From contig NZ_CP059724.1 in NCBI RefSeq assembly GCF_022369515.1, forward strand, positions 6,696,001-6,760,000: a DNA stretch of 64,000 bases. The letters run 5' to 3'. Made by a program: the position numbers and the translations under genes. Shown piece after piece: positions 32,288 to 41,761 of this stretch. The notes beneath the pieces were generated by a model that saw only the letters and a list, made by a program, of their open reading frames with translations, did not search any database and was not told the origin of the DNA. The stretch is from Paenibacillus sp. 19GGS1-52 (GTDB taxonomy: Bacteria > Bacillota > Bacilli > Paenibacillales > Paenibacillaceae). Every line of letters starts with the position of its first letter. The first letter of the stretch is position 1.

Positions 32288-35161
32288 ATGGCAGTTAAAG
32301 AGCCCTATAACGAATCCATTTGGAGTAAGTATTACGGACCCAATTTGGGCTATATCCAAGAAAAATATGAACAGTTTGCGAAAGATCCATTATCAGTAGA
32401 AACTAATTACCGCGAGCTTTTTACTATCTCGGGACCCCCTCCCCTGGCACCTGCCACCGAGCAGCCACCACAGGCGGTTATTTCGGGCGATTCCGCATGG
32501 CTAAAAAAAGCAGTCAGAGCTTCCAAGCTAATCGCCAATATTCGTATATATGGTCATATGGCCGCTGATATTGACCCGCTCGAACGAGATCATAATGCTA
32601 TGGAGAAGTGGCTTAACCCTGAAACCTATGAGTTAACCCGCGAGGACCTCATGGCATTGCCTGCCACGCTGATCTGGGAGAATGCGCCCGCAGACGTTCT
32701 TACCGGCTGGGACGCCGTTCACCGGATGCGCCAGGTCTATACGCAGACTATTGCTTATGAGTTCGGGCATGTTCACGATGAACGGGAACTGGGTTGGTTG
32801 AACCATCAAGCGGAGTCGGCAAGCTCGCCGGCCCCCCTGAACAACACCGAACGCAAGGAACTGCTGAGACGCCTTATTCAAGTAGAGCAATTTGAGACCT
32901 TCTTGCATAAAACCTTCGTTGGCCAGAAACGCTTCAGTCTGGAGGGCAATGATGCGCTTGTTCCGATGCTGGACGAAATTGTACGTGCAGCGGCACATGA
33001 CGGTGCCGAGAACATTCTGATGGGCATGGCCCATCGCGGGCGTCTGAGCGTGCTGGCCCATATTTTGGGCAAGCCTTATGATATTATTTTTTCCGAATTC
33101 CACCACTCTCCAAATAAGGAGCTTTTCCCTTCAGAAGGGTCGATGGGTATTAACTATGGCTGGACTGGAGACGTGAAGTATCATCTTGGTGCAGATCGTG
33201 CTGTCCGCGAGGGAGAAACCGTCCGTACCCGACTAACACTGGCAAATAACCCGAGTCATTTGGAATTCGTTAATCCTGTCGTTGAAGGCTTTACCCGCGC
33301 GGCTCAGGAAGACCGCAGTACACCGGGTCTGCCACAACTTGATACGAACAAAGCCATGGCCGTGCTGATGCATGGAGATGCAGCTTTTCCAGGCGAAGGC
33401 ATTGTCGCCGAAACGTTGAATATTGGCAAGCTGCAGGGTTATAAGAACGGTGGTACGATCCATATTATCGTCAATAACCGGATTGGCTTTACCACGGAAA
33501 GCGAGGACTCTCGGTCCACGCATTACGCCAGCGACCTGGCAAAAGGGTATGAAATTCCAATTGTGCATGTTAATGCCGATGATCCGGAAGCCTGTGTAGC
33601 TGCTGTTCGGCTGGCAGGCGCATATCGCAGCATGTTTAAGAAGGATTTTGTTATTGATCTCATCGGCTACCGCCGTCACGGCCACAATGAAATGGATGAT
33701 CCAGAAACCACTCAGCCTATCGTTTATGGCAAGGTGCGTAATCACCCTACAGTTTACAAGGTATACGCTGATCGGCTGCAGAATGAGAAGATCGTCACTG
33801 CTGAAGATGTACAGAATATGAACATCGAAGCAGAAGGTGTATTACAGCAGGCTTATGATAAAATGAAGGAAGGCAAACAGAAGAACGCCGAAGCGAAGAC
33901 TTCTGTTCCCTTTCCAGTTGATAATTCAAGCTCAAGCACGCGTTCCACAGCCGTAGCACTCAACACGCTGCAGCAGATTAACCAAGAATTATTGAGCGTT
34001 CCTGACGGCTTCCAGGTCTATCCAAAGCTGGAGCGGATTCTGCAGCGCCGCAAGGATTCACTGAACGATGGAGAAAAGGTCGACTGGGCTCTAGCTGAGA
34101 CTTTGGCCTTCGCGACCATTCTGCGAGATGGCACACCCATTCGTCTGAGCGGCCAAGATTCACAGCGCGGCACCTTCGCTCACCGGCATCTGGTGCTGCA
34201 TGACAGCGAATCGGGAGCACTATACTCCCCACTGCATCAGCTAAGTGAATCCCGTGCCTCCTTTGGTGTGTACAACAGCCCATTGTCAGAAGCCTCGGTG
34301 CTTGGCTATGAGTACGGATATAATGTATTCGCACCCGAAACCTTCGTCATCTGGGAAGCGCAATACGGCGATTTCGCCAATGCTGCACAGGTCATTATTG
34401 ACCAGTTCATTGCTGCCGGTCGTGCCAAATGGACACAGCGCAGCAATCTGGTCATCCTGTTGCCCCATGGCTACGAGGGACAGGGACCAGAGCACTCTAG
34501 CGGCAGACTTGAACGCTACTTGCAGTTATCCGCAGAGGAGAACTGGACCGTCGCCAACTTGACCAGCGCCGCCCAATATTTCCACCTCTTGCGGCGCCAA
34601 GCAGCATTATGTGGCCAAGGAAATGCCCGCCCACTGGTCGTTATGACACCGAAGAGCCTTATTCGTAATCCGCGCAGCACTTCGTCTGGAACTGAGTTAG
34701 CTTCAGGGCAATTCCAGAACGTGCTGCCAGAACCGCTTCTCGGGAAGAAACCTGGTGAAGTGAAGCGTGTGGTTATCTGCAGCGGCAAAGTTGCCGTTGA
34801 TCTGCAGACCGAACTTGAAGCTTCCAGTAGCCAGGATTGGTCCTGGCTGCACATCCTCCGGCTGGAGCAGCTCTACCCCTTCCCGGAACGGGAGCTTAAT
34901 GCACATTTCAGCTCCTTTCACTCCCTCCAGGAAATCGTCTGGGTGCAGGAAGAACCCAAAAATATGGGTGCTTGGAGCTATACCGAGCCCCGACTGCGGG
35001 CCATTGCTCCAGAGAAGACAACTGTTCAGTATATTGGCCGTCCGGAACGCTCCAGCCCGGCTAGTGGCTACGCGGATGTTCATGCTTTTGAACAGCGGAG
35101 AATTGTTAGAGAAGCCCTGAAATTAAATTCACAAGTACAAGCGGCTGTGCCGTCCTCATAA
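32288..35161 (+). CDS. odhA: 2-oxoglutarate dehydrogenase E1 component
   Basis: 957-residue thiamine-diphosphate enzyme of the TCA cycle that decarboxylates 2-oxoglutarate and passes the succinyl group to OdhB. The N-terminal helix that docks to E2 (SKYYGPNLGYIQEKYEQF) is present. Thiamine-binding and catalytic motifs include MGMAHRGRLSVLAHILGK, GDAAFPGEGIVAETLN, VNNRIGFTT and IDLIGYRRHGHNEMDDP. The C-terminal transketolase-like half has LPHGYEGQGPEHSSGRLER. TAGGAGGATG precedes the ATG. odhB follows 53 bases later in the same operon. Confidence 0.96.
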   Translation: MAVKEPYNESIWSKYYGPNLGYIQEKYEQFAKDPLSVETNYRELFTISGPPPLAPATEQPPQAVISGDSAWLKKAVRASKLIANIRIYGHMAADIDPLERDHNAMEKWLNPETYELTREDLMALPATLIWENAPADVLTGWDAVHRMRQVYTQTIAYEFGHVHDERELGWLNHQAESASSPAPLNNTERKELLRRLIQVEQFETFLHKTFVGQKRFSLEGNDALVPMLDEIVRAAAHDGAENILMGMAHRGRLSVLAHILGKPYDIIFSEFHHSPNKELFPSEGSMGINYGWTGDVKYHLGADRAVREGETVRTRLTLANNPSHLEFVNPVVEGFTRAAQEDRSTPGLPQLDTNKAMAVLMHGDAAFPGEGIVAETLNIGKLQGYKNGGTIHIIVNNRIGFTTESEDSRSTHYASDLAKGYEIPIVHVNADDPEACVAAVRLAGAYRSMFKKDFVIDLIGYRRHGHNEMDDPETTQPIVYGKVRNHPTVYKVYADRLQNEKIVTAEDVQNMNIEAEGVLQQAYDKMKEGKQKNAEAKTSVPFPVDNSSSSTRSTAVALNTLQQINQELLSVPDGFQVYPKLERILQRRKDSLNDGEKVDWALAETLAFATILRDGTPIRLSGQDSQRGTFAHRHLVLHDSESGALYSPLHQLSESRASFGVYNSPLSEASVLGYEYGYNVFAPETFVIWEAQYGDFANAAQVIIDQFIAAGRAKWTQRSNLVILLPHGYEGQGPEHSSGRLERYLQLSAEENWTVANLTSAAQYFHLLRRQAALCGQGNARPLVVMTPKSLIRNPRSTSSGTELASGQFQNVLPEPLLGKKPGEVKRVVICSGKVAVDLQTELEASSSQDWSWLHILRLEQLYPFPERELNAHFSSFHSLQEIVWVQEEPKNMGAWSYTEPRLRAIAPEKTTVQYIGRPERSSPASGYADVHAFEQRRIVREALKLNSQVQAAVPSS

Positions 35162-35170
35162 GTAGGACGG
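35150..35170 (+). other. Intercistronic hairpin at the odhA stop codon
   Basis: CCGTCCT-cataagt-AGGACGG. The odhA TAA stop lies in the loop and there is no U tract. Probably an mRNA stability or coupling element rather than a terminator. Confidence 0.45.
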
Positions 35171-35214
35171 TGTCACGATAGCATAATCTATTCTATTTGG
35201 GGAGGTAACGGCCT

Positions 35215-36510
35215 GTGTCAGAAATTAAAGTACCCGATCTGGGTGAGTCCATTTCCGAAGGAACAATCTACAAATGGTTGGTTAAAGAAGGCGATACCGT
35301 CGGACAAGGGGATGTACTCGCGGAGCTGGAAACCGACAAGGTCAATCTGGAGATTAGTGCGGAGGAGGATGGCATCCTCACCTCCATCCTCCGGCAAGCT
35401 GGCGAGAACGTAGCCGTCGGCGAAGCTATCGGCATTATCGGCAGTGGCGCTGGCGCGGGCAGCAACAGTGCACCGCAGGCCGCTGAGGGCGGCAAGCCTG
35501 AAGCGGCACCCGTTAGTAGCGGTGCAGCGGAGATCGTTAGCTCCGCTGTTGCCGCTGCGCCCGAAGCCACGGGAGCGGAAGCTCCTGTGGCCTCGCCGGG
35601 CGCACGGAAGCTGGCACGGGAGCGCGGCATCGACCTCGGCGAGGTTAGCGCCCGTGACCCTATCGGCCGGATTGCTCAGGCCGATGTGAATGGACATGGC
35701 GCAGCCGGGCCGGTGGCCGCAGCGCCAACCCCTCCGGCGCCGCAAGGCAAGCCGGAGGCTGCGAAGCCCGCCGCGCTTGCGGGCAAAGCGCCGCAGCCGG
35801 AGGACGGCAAGGCCGTTGAGCGCAAGCGCATGTCACGCAGACGGCTGACTATCGCCAGCCGTCTGGTGGAAGCGCAGCAGACCGCGGCCATGCTGACCAC
35901 CTTTAACGAGGTGGATATGACCGCCATCCTCGACATCCGCAAGCGCCGCAAGGATGCTTTTAAAGAAAAGCATGAAGTCGGACTGGGCTTCATGTCCTTT
36001 TTCACCAAGGCTGTAATCGGCGCTCTCAAAGCTTATCCGATGCTCAATGCCGAGATTGACGGCGAGGATCTCGTCATCAAGAAGTACTACGACATCGGCA
36101 TTGCGGTAGCTGCCAAGGAAGGCCTGGTTGTCCCTGTTGTCCGTGACGCAGACCGGCTGAGCTTCCCACAAATCGAACGGCGGATCGGCGAACTCGCCAC
36201 CAAGGCCCGGGCCAATACGCTCAGTCTCCCTGAAATCCAAGGCGGCACGTTCACCATTACCAATGGCGGTGTGTTCGGTTCTCTTTTATCTACACCTATT
36301 CTTAATACACCGCAGGTCGGCATTCTGGGTATGCATAAGATTCAACTGCGCCCGATTGCTCTCGATGAAGAGAGAATGGCTAACCGTCCGATGATGTACA
36401 TTGCCCTTTCCTACGATCACCGGATCGTTGACGGCTCCGAAGCGGTAAGCTTCCTCGTCAAAGTGAAGGAACTGCTGGAAGATCCGGAAGCCCTGCTGCT
36501 GGAAGGCTGA
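35215..36510 (+). CDS. odhB: Dihydrolipoyl succinyltransferase (E2) of 2-oxoglutarate dehydrogenase
   Basis: 431 residues. The lipoyl domain (about 1-75) has the lipoylated Lys in ELETDKVNLEI. It is followed by an Ala/Pro-rich flexible linker, an E1/E3-binding domain (about 125-160, ASPGARKLARERGIDL...DPIGRI), a second Ala/Pro linker and a catalytic domain (about 200-431) with the active-site His in SYDHRIVDGSEAV. The linkers are distinctly richer in G+C than the domains, reflecting GCG/GCC codons. The start is a GTG after GGGGAGGTAACGGCCT. Typical second gene of odhAB. Confidence 0.96.
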   Translation: MSEIKVPDLGESISEGTIYKWLVKEGDTVGQGDVLAELETDKVNLEISAEEDGILTSILRQAGENVAVGEAIGIIGSGAGAGSNSAPQAAEGGKPEAAPVSSGAAEIVSSAVAAAPEATGAEAPVASPGARKLARERGIDLGEVSARDPIGRIAQADVNGHGAAGPVAAAPTPPAPQGKPEAAKPAALAGKAPQPEDGKAVERKRMSRRRLTIASRLVEAQQTAAMLTTFNEVDMTAILDIRKRRKDAFKEKHEVGLGFMSFFTKAVIGALKAYPMLNAEIDGEDLVIKKYYDIGIAVAAKEGLVVPVVRDADRLSFPQIERRIGELATKARANTLSLPEIQGGTFTITNGGVFGSLLSTPILNTPQVGILGMHKIQLRPIALDEERMANRPMMYIALSYDHRIVDGSEAVSFLVKVKELLEDPEALLLEG

Positions 36511-36546
36511 CGTAATCCGCAGACATATAAATATTGACTTTATCCC

Positions 36547-36568
36547 AGGAGACCTTAACCGGTCTCCT
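36547..36568 (+). terminator. Possible terminator after odhB
   Basis: AGGAGACC-ttaacc-GGTCTCCT, an 8-bp perfect stem, followed only by TATTACTTTT, so efficiency is uncertain. Confidence 0.55.
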
Positions 36569-36602
36569 TATTACTTTTGGCGTATAAACTATTGTTATTG
36601 TT

Positions 36603-36841
36603 TTATTTGTACCTATCTATTACCGCTGTATCATAATACGCCACCGCGCTCACAGTGACATCTTCACTACTTGTACCATAGACGTTATTTCCAACGGTTA
36701 TTGAGTCTATTCTTTATCGATCCATGCAGACATTCCTCCTTCTGCCCAGTACTCTTTTATATCAGGCGTTGTCGATGCCGTTGCACCAAAAGCTACACCA
36801 AACGAGGGGAATAACGTAATTTCTGTTAATAGAGTGGCTAC
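36603..36841 (-). pseudogene. Decayed remnant of a small secreted protein gene
   Basis: On the minus strand two adjoining frames read as coherent protein. The first is VATLLTEITLFPSFGVAFGA followed by TASTTPDIKEYWAEGGMSAW and IDKE, ending at a stop near 36707. Then, shifted by one frame, comes IDSITVGNNVYGTSSEDVTV to a stop at 36603. The first part looks like the end of a signal peptide. No start codon or ribosome site survives. The family is not recognised. The plus strand here carries only the MerR-type promoter at the far end. Confidence 0.3.
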
Positions 36842-36855
36842 CTATTTCTTATTGC

Positions 36856-36886
36856 TTGACTTCGAGTACACTCCAAGTAGTAAATT
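36856..36886 (+). promoter_or_regulatory. MerR-type promoter/operator (19-bp spacer)
   Basis: TTGACT, 19 bases, TAAATT. The over-long spacer is filled by a near-perfect inverted repeat CTTcGAGT-AC-ACTCcAAG partly overlapping the -35. This is the layout of promoters that MerR-family proteins untwist to activate. It drives the SDR and the merR-type gene. Confidence 0.75.
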
Positions 36887-36934
36887 CAACACAGGTGGCC
36901 ACCATATTAGAAACTATGAAGAGGGGTAACAACA

Positions 36935-37663
36935 ATGAAACCAGCCAAAACAGTACTGATTACGGGTGCAAACAAAGGAATTGGTTACGAGACTGCGCGG
37001 CAACTTGGTGCTTTGGGGTATATAATCTTGATTGGATCGCGGAATGAGGAAAAGGGCCAGGAAGCTGTAGCCGCATTGGAAAAAGAAGATATCAATGCCC
37101 ACTTTATTCAGCTCGACTTGGCAGAGCAAGCTACCATTGAAGCTGCTGCCAAACAAATTGAACAGCAGTTCTCCAGTCTGGACATCCTAGTGAACAATGC
37201 CGGAATATCACTTGGCGCTGGCATAACCCCCAGCCAGTTTAAGCTTTCTGATCTGCGGGAGACGTATGAGACGAACTTTTTCGGCACGATTGCTGTAATT
37301 CAAGCCATGCTGCCCCTGCTCCAGCAATCTCCAGCTGGTAGAATCGTCAATCTATCGAGCGGTCTTGGCTCATTAACCTATAATAGTGACCCTGAACACG
37401 AATTTTCCCGTTTTAACTTACTCGCCTATAACAGCTCCAAAACAGCATTGAACGCAGCCACGATTATATTTGCCAAAGAATTCAAAGATTCGCCACTCAA
37501 AATCAATGCTGCAGACCCCGGCTATACAGCCACCGATTTGAATGGATTTAGAGGCCTTCGTTCAGTTCAGCAAGGAGCCGGGATTGTCGTTCGCCTTGCC
37601 ACATTAGAGGAAGATGGGCCGACAGGAGGATTTTTTGATGAGAATGGCGAAGTCCCTTGGTAA
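36935..37663 (+). CDS. Short-chain dehydrogenase/reductase
   Basis: 242-residue NAD(P)-dependent oxidoreductase. Cofactor motif TGANKGIGYE near the N-terminus, NNAG (LDILVNNAGIS), catalytic Ser in VNLSSGLGSLT and YxxxK in YNSSKTALNAA. The last segment (GPTGGFFDENGEVPW) is typical of carbonyl-reductase-like SDRs. GAGGGG precedes the ATG. It is cotranscribed with the MerR-type regulator whose gene begins 26 bases beyond its stop, and its promoter has MerR geometry; electrophile or aldehyde detoxification is a reasonable guess. Confidence 0.92.
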   Translation: MKPAKTVLITGANKGIGYETARQLGALGYIILIGSRNEEKGQEAVAALEKEDINAHFIQLDLAEQATIEAAAKQIEQQFSSLDILVNNAGISLGAGITPSQFKLSDLRETYETNFFGTIAVIQAMLPLLQQSPAGRIVNLSSGLGSLTYNSDPEHEFSRFNLLAYNSSKTALNAATIIFAKEFKDSPLKINAADPGYTATDLNGFRGLRSVQQGAGIVVRLATLEEDGPTGGFFDENGEVPW

Positions 37664-37689
37664 CAGCTACATCTAAGGAGGACGCTATC

Positions 37690-38118
37690 ATGCAGGAAAT
37701 TCCGGAGATCGTAAACTCTATTAAACAGGCCGCAGAAATAACTGGTTTATCGGAAGATACCATTCGTTATTATGAACGGATTGGACTCCTGCCCTATGCT
37801 GAACGAAAGGCAAATGGTCACAGGCATTATACCAAATACCAGATCCAAGGCATTCTCTTCATCCTGCGGTTGAAGGCAACAGGCATGACTATTGAAGAAA
37901 TGAAACGTTACCTTGAGCTTTCTGAGCAAGGGATAACTGCTCTGCCGCAAAGGTACTCCCTACTCGAAGCACATCATGATCATATTGGGCGTGAAATCGC
38001 CAAATTACAGGAAACCCAGAAGATTATTGAATATAAGCTAAAGAACTTTCGCAAGCTTACTGAAGCACCAAATTTGAGCGACCCAAATTGTGATCCATAT
38101 CGCACCTTGGAGCAGTAA
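37690..38118 (+). CDS. MerR-family transcriptional regulator
   Basis: 142 residues from the ATG at 37690 (AAGGAGGACGC seven bases upstream). The winged helix (about 8-75) reads IKQAAEITGLSEDTIRYYER, then GLLPYAERKANGHRHYT, the MerR signature. A long dimer helix follows (about 85-125). No cysteine pair typical of metal sensors is present except a Cys near the C-terminus (DPNCDPY), so an organic ligand is likelier. It probably activates the SDR operon through the 36856 promoter, as AdhR-type regulators do. Confidence 0.92.
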   Translation: MQEIPEIVNSIKQAAEITGLSEDTIRYYERIGLLPYAERKANGHRHYTKYQIQGILFILRLKATGMTIEEMKRYLELSEQGITALPQRYSLLEAHHDHIGREIAKLQETQKIIEYKLKNFRKLTEAPNLSDPNCDPYRTLEQ

Positions 38119-38139
38119 TATGAATAAGTTTATCTGTAG

Positions 38140-38187
38140 CCTGAAAGAACAGCACTTTAACTCAAAGTGCTTCTCTTTCGGGTTTTT
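38140..38187 (+). terminator. Terminator of the SDR-merR operon
   Basis: CCTGAAAGA...TCTTTCGGG outer and AGCACTTT/AAAGTGCT inner stems, then GTTTTTC. Confidence 0.82.
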
Positions 38188-38290
38188 CGCTGATTAAGAT
38201 CTATCATTCAAGGGTAATTTATTAAGATGTGCATCAAGAAAATGGTTATTATCTAAATTATTGGAAAATTCGAATTAAAGGCGGCATACA

Positions 38291-39268
38291 ATGAAATATG
38301 TTAACTTGGGACGTACAGGCTTGAAGGTAAGTCAGCTTTGCTTGGGAACAATGAATTTTGGGCAAAGCACAGATGAAAAAGAAGCCTTTCGGATCATGGA
38401 TGCCGCACTGGATGCGGGTGTTAATTTTTTTGATACAGCGAACGGCTATGGTGGCGAGAAGCGCGGGCATACCGAAGAAATTATTGGAAAATGGTTCGCC
38501 AAAGGCGGCAACAGACGGGAACGTGTCGTTCTGGCCACCAAAGTATATGGCGATATGCAAGACCCTAACGATGGACCCAATTCGGAGAGTGGACTCTCTG
38601 CTTATAAGATCCGACGACATCTCGAAGGTTCTTTGCGAAGATTGAAGACCGACCATATCGAACTCTACCAAATGCACCATGTGGATCTAAGCGTGAGCTG
38701 GGACGAGCTATGGGAAGTTTTTCAATCCTTTGTGCAAAAAGGAACTGTCGATTATATCGGCTCCAGCAACTTTGCTGGCTGGCACCTTACACTGGCACAA
38801 GCCGAAGCTAAAGCACGCAATCTGCTGGGACTCGTCTCCGAACAACATAAATACAGCTTACTATGTCGAGAACCGGAGCTTGAAGTATTGCCGGCGGCCA
38901 AACATCATGGAATTGGGGTTGTAGCCTGGAGCCCGCTTGCTGGCGGCCTTCTAGGTGAGAATGCACTTAATCCGCAAAAAGGCTCCCGATCTGCTCAGGA
39001 AACCCAAGCGATCGAGGCCAGACGACCACAATTAGAGCGATTCGCTTCTCTTTGTTCCGATCTAGGTGAGACCCAATCCAATGTGGCCTTGGCCTGGTTG
39101 TTGGCGAACCCGGCGATGACTGCACCGATCATCGGTCCAAGAACCCAGGAGCAGCTTGTGAATTCACTGCGAGCTGTTGAGATCGTCTTAACCGAGGCAA
39201 CAATGGTTGAGCTAAGTAATATTTTCCCGGGACCCGGCAAACCGGCACCTGAGGCTTACGCCTGGTAA
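38291..39268 (+). CDS. Aldo/keto reductase
   Basis: 325-residue NADPH-dependent reductase. Catalytic Asp/Tyr in NFFDTANGYGG, Lys in LATKVYG, His in YQMHHVD. The cofactor loop GPRTQEQL lies near the C-terminus. It belongs to the YajO/IolS-like (AKR11/12) group. AAAGGCGGCA lies before the ATG. Unrelated in detail to the other aldo/keto reductase at 26497. It stands alone, downstream of the MerR regulon. Confidence 0.92.
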   Translation: MKYVNLGRTGLKVSQLCLGTMNFGQSTDEKEAFRIMDAALDAGVNFFDTANGYGGEKRGHTEEIIGKWFAKGGNRRERVVLATKVYGDMQDPNDGPNSESGLSAYKIRRHLEGSLRRLKTDHIELYQMHHVDLSVSWDELWEVFQSFVQKGTVDYIGSSNFAGWHLTLAQAEAKARNLLGLVSEQHKYSLLCREPELEVLPAAKHHGIGVVAWSPLAGGLLGENALNPQKGSRSAQETQAIEARRPQLERFASLCSDLGETQSNVALAWLLANPAMTAPIIGPRTQEQLVNSLRAVEIVLTEATMVELSNIFPGPGKPAPEAYAW

Positions 39269-39530
39269 CCGTGAATTAACACAAATTCAAGCCGGGAAGT
39301 TAGACTTTCGAGGAAATAGGTAAAACCCTTAATCCCGCATGTTTTTGCTACAGCGACCTGAAATTGTCCGAATCTAGGAGTGTTATTTATATTAACAGCA
39401 TTTTATGCTGCTAAATCGCTGGATTTAGGCATAATCCGTTAATTAGATACTACAATTCGACCTAATTATGGAGTTCGTCAAGCGCTATTCCCCCTCGAAT
39501 GGGTAAGAAAATATAAGCTTTGCGAATACT
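39269..39530. other. Intergenic region with hairpins, no gene seen
   Basis: Contains two adjacent small inverted repeats near 39404-39435 (CAGCAT with ATGCTG, then TAAATC with GATTTA). No open frame with a ribosome site was found on either strand. Confidence 0.5.
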
Positions 39531-39580
39531 AAAAGGGGCATCCTTCAGCCATTAACATGGCCTGTGGGATGTCCCTTTTT
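39531..39580. terminator. Terminator between convergent aldo/keto reductase and transporter
   Basis: AAAGGGGCATCC pairs with GGGATGTCCCTTT, with an inner CAG-CC/GG-CTG helix. T5 on the plus strand and four A on the left allow use in both directions. Confidence 0.78.
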
Positions 39581-39632
39581 GCTGTGTTCTCTTTATTCTC
39601 TCTATTTCATCAATCAGCCAACATCTATATGG

Positions 39633-40906
39633 TTAAGCCGTCTGCCCATAAGGCTTCAGGCTGACTCCCTTTTCTTCCTTCTGCTTGTGCCTTGGTGCTT
39701 TTAGGGAAACCGCAATCAGGCAGGCCAGCAGGCATAAGCAGCCAATGACGATAAAGGTAGGCTTGAACCCGCCCAAGAAAGCAGCGATGAACGAACCAGA
39801 CAAGGCCCCAATCCCAAAACCCTGATACACAATGCCATAGTTCTTATTGTGATTCTTTAGGCCGAAATAGTCACTGACAATCGCCGGAAACACCGTAATG
39901 TTCCCCCGAAGCAGAAAGCAATCGCGGCTACACAAGTGAAGAAGAGACCATAGCTCAAGGTTGCGAAGCTAAGCGTCAGCATCGCAATAGCCGTGACGGC
40001 AAGCGAAGCGCCGACCAGCTTCAAGCGGCTCATTTTATCCGATAATGCTCCAAGAATCAGACGTCCAGCCGTATTGAAGATAGCGATCATGGCTACTGCA
40101 TTTGCTGCCGTCTGTACATCCAACCCGGCCAGCTTCACGCCGATATCTTTGACGATCCCGATCAAGTACAAGCCGCTCATACAAGCGGTGAAGAAAATAA
40201 CAAACAGTAGATAAGCTTCCTTCGTACGCAGCATTTCCTTGACCGTATAGTCCTTTTGCACAGTCGGTATACTGGAGGCAGCAACGGTCGAAGTAGTTTG
40301 TGCTGCTGGTATCGGAGCTTCTCTGACCAGCAGTGAGCCGATGACAATCATCACCATAACGATTATTCCCCAATACAGGAATGTACTCGACACACCCACC
40401 GACTCGATCAGACTGCCATTTATATATTTAAAGATCAGGCTTCCTGTTCCATAAGCACCTACGGATACACCGGAGATTAACCCTTTATGCTTCGGAAACC
40501 ATTTAATGAGATTGGATAGCGTAGTAATGTAAGCTGTACCGTCTGCAAACCCCACAACTACGCCTGCCAACAGGTAGAACATCGGAAGGGAGCTAGCCTG
40601 AGAACTGAGAATTAAACCAAGTCCAAGCATAATCCCTGCAGCAGCGGTCAGTCTGCGGAGGCCAAACCGATCCTGCAGTTTACCAGCGAACAAGGTGGCA
40701 AAGGCTAACGCAAAGCTAGTGACGGAAAAAATTATAGAAACAGAGCTAAGCTCCCATCCAAATTTGGTTACAAGATGTGCATTAAACAAACTCCATGTGT
40801 AGATCGTACCTAGCCCCATTTGCATAATTACTGTACCCAGCACAATAAGCCAGCGTTTCGGGATTTTAGTATCCCTAGTCATTGCCTTAGCCATTGCCGT
40901 ACTCAT
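39633..40906 (-). pseudogene. YhjX-like OFA-family MFS transporter with a -1 frameshift
   Basis: The protein is about 424 residues when the two frames are joined. The N-terminal 340 residues (TMs 1-11; GTIYTWSLFNAHLVTKFGWE, GFADGTAYITTLSN, KWFPKHKGLISG) and the C-terminal part (GNITVFPAIVSDYFGL, YGIVYQGFGIGALSGSFIAA) both match E. coli YhjX closely and in order. The frame breaks inside a C5 tract (G5 on the coding strand) at 39903-39907, where one G appears missing. As written, translation ends at 39857 with a scrambled tail. GAGGGA precedes the ATG at 40906. The LytST-type system lies just upstream on the same strand. Confidence 0.85.
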
Positions 40907-41032
40907 GATCCATTCCCTCTTTCTCATCCGTTTGCTGCTGCTAGCATTTCTTTTATAACTTTATTCTAGCGAAACGCAGCAGTCTTGAGAGAAATCTGGA
41001 ATGAGATGACGGAAATGCAGCATGAACTGCTC

Positions 41033-41761
41033 CTAGAGACGCATAATCTGCCTGAATTCCTTGACTCGGCTACGGCTGACCGGCACTTCAAAGTCCAAAT
41101 CATGCAGCCGCAGCAGATAGGTATTGTTGAACCAGGGAATAATCTCTTTAATCTTGGACAGATTGACGATATAGGAACGGTGACAGCGGAAGAAACGATC
41201 CTGCGGCAGTCGGCTATGAAAATCACTGATGCTCAGAGCCATAGTATACTCTTCACTTTTGGTGATGACACTTGTGGTCTTCTCCTGGGCGGAAGCGTAA
41301 TAAATATGATCGGCATCGACAACAAAGATCTTTTCGTCCTTCCACAGATTCACCTTGTCGCTGAGCGGGCTATGTCCTTCTTCCATTGGGTGGCTGCGGG
41401 CGGCATAGACTCCCTCCAGCTTGTGCAGCATCGCTTTGATCCGCAGCTCACTATAGGGCTTAAGAATATAGTCAAAGGCTTCAATCTCGAAAGCCTCGGC
41501 GGCATGCTCCTTGTAAGCGGTGATGAACACGATATAGGGTTTCACCGCGAACTTGCTAATATTCTGAGCCAGCAGCACGCCGTCGATGGAGGGAATATTG
41601 ATATCCAGAAAAAGCACATCCACCTCTTCTGTCTGCAGATATTTGAGGGCATCCAGCCCGTCCTCAAACTGGGCGGCAATCTTGATGCCGCTATGCGCCT
41701 CTATCAGGAAGGCCAGCTCCTGGCGGGCCAACACTTCATCCTCTACGATTATCGCTCTCAT
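41033..41761 (-). CDS. LytTR-family response regulator
   Basis: 242 residues. Receiver domain with acidic pair ED near residue 8 (AIIVEDEVLAR), phospho-acceptor Asp in VLFLDINIPSIDG and Lys in ILKPYSE. The C-terminal LytTR DNA-binding domain (about 140-242) has FFRCHRSYIVNLSKIKEI and the VPVSRSRVKEFR end. The start overlaps the kinase stop by four bases. With its partner it resembles LytST, YpdAB and BtsSR systems, which sense pyruvate or related signals and switch on a transporter gene; a YhjX-type transporter gene follows here. Confidence 0.93.
   Translation of the reverse strand: MRAIIVEDEVLARQELAFLIEAHSGIKIAAQFEDGLDALKYLQTEEVDVLFLDINIPSIDGVLLAQNISKFAVKPYIVFITAYKEHAAEAFEIEAFDYILKPYSELRIKAMLHKLEGVYAARSHPMEEGHSPLSDKVNLWKDEKIFVVDADHIYYASAQEKTTSVITKSEEYTMALSISDFHSRLPQDRFFRCHRSYIVNLSKIKEIIPWFNNTYLLRLHDLDFEVPVSRSRVKEFRQIMRL

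Noticed and set aside
35218..35745. Minus-strand frames of 175 and 120 codons opposite odhB
   Set aside because: Artefacts of the G+C-rich Ala/Pro linker read backwards; no initiation signals.
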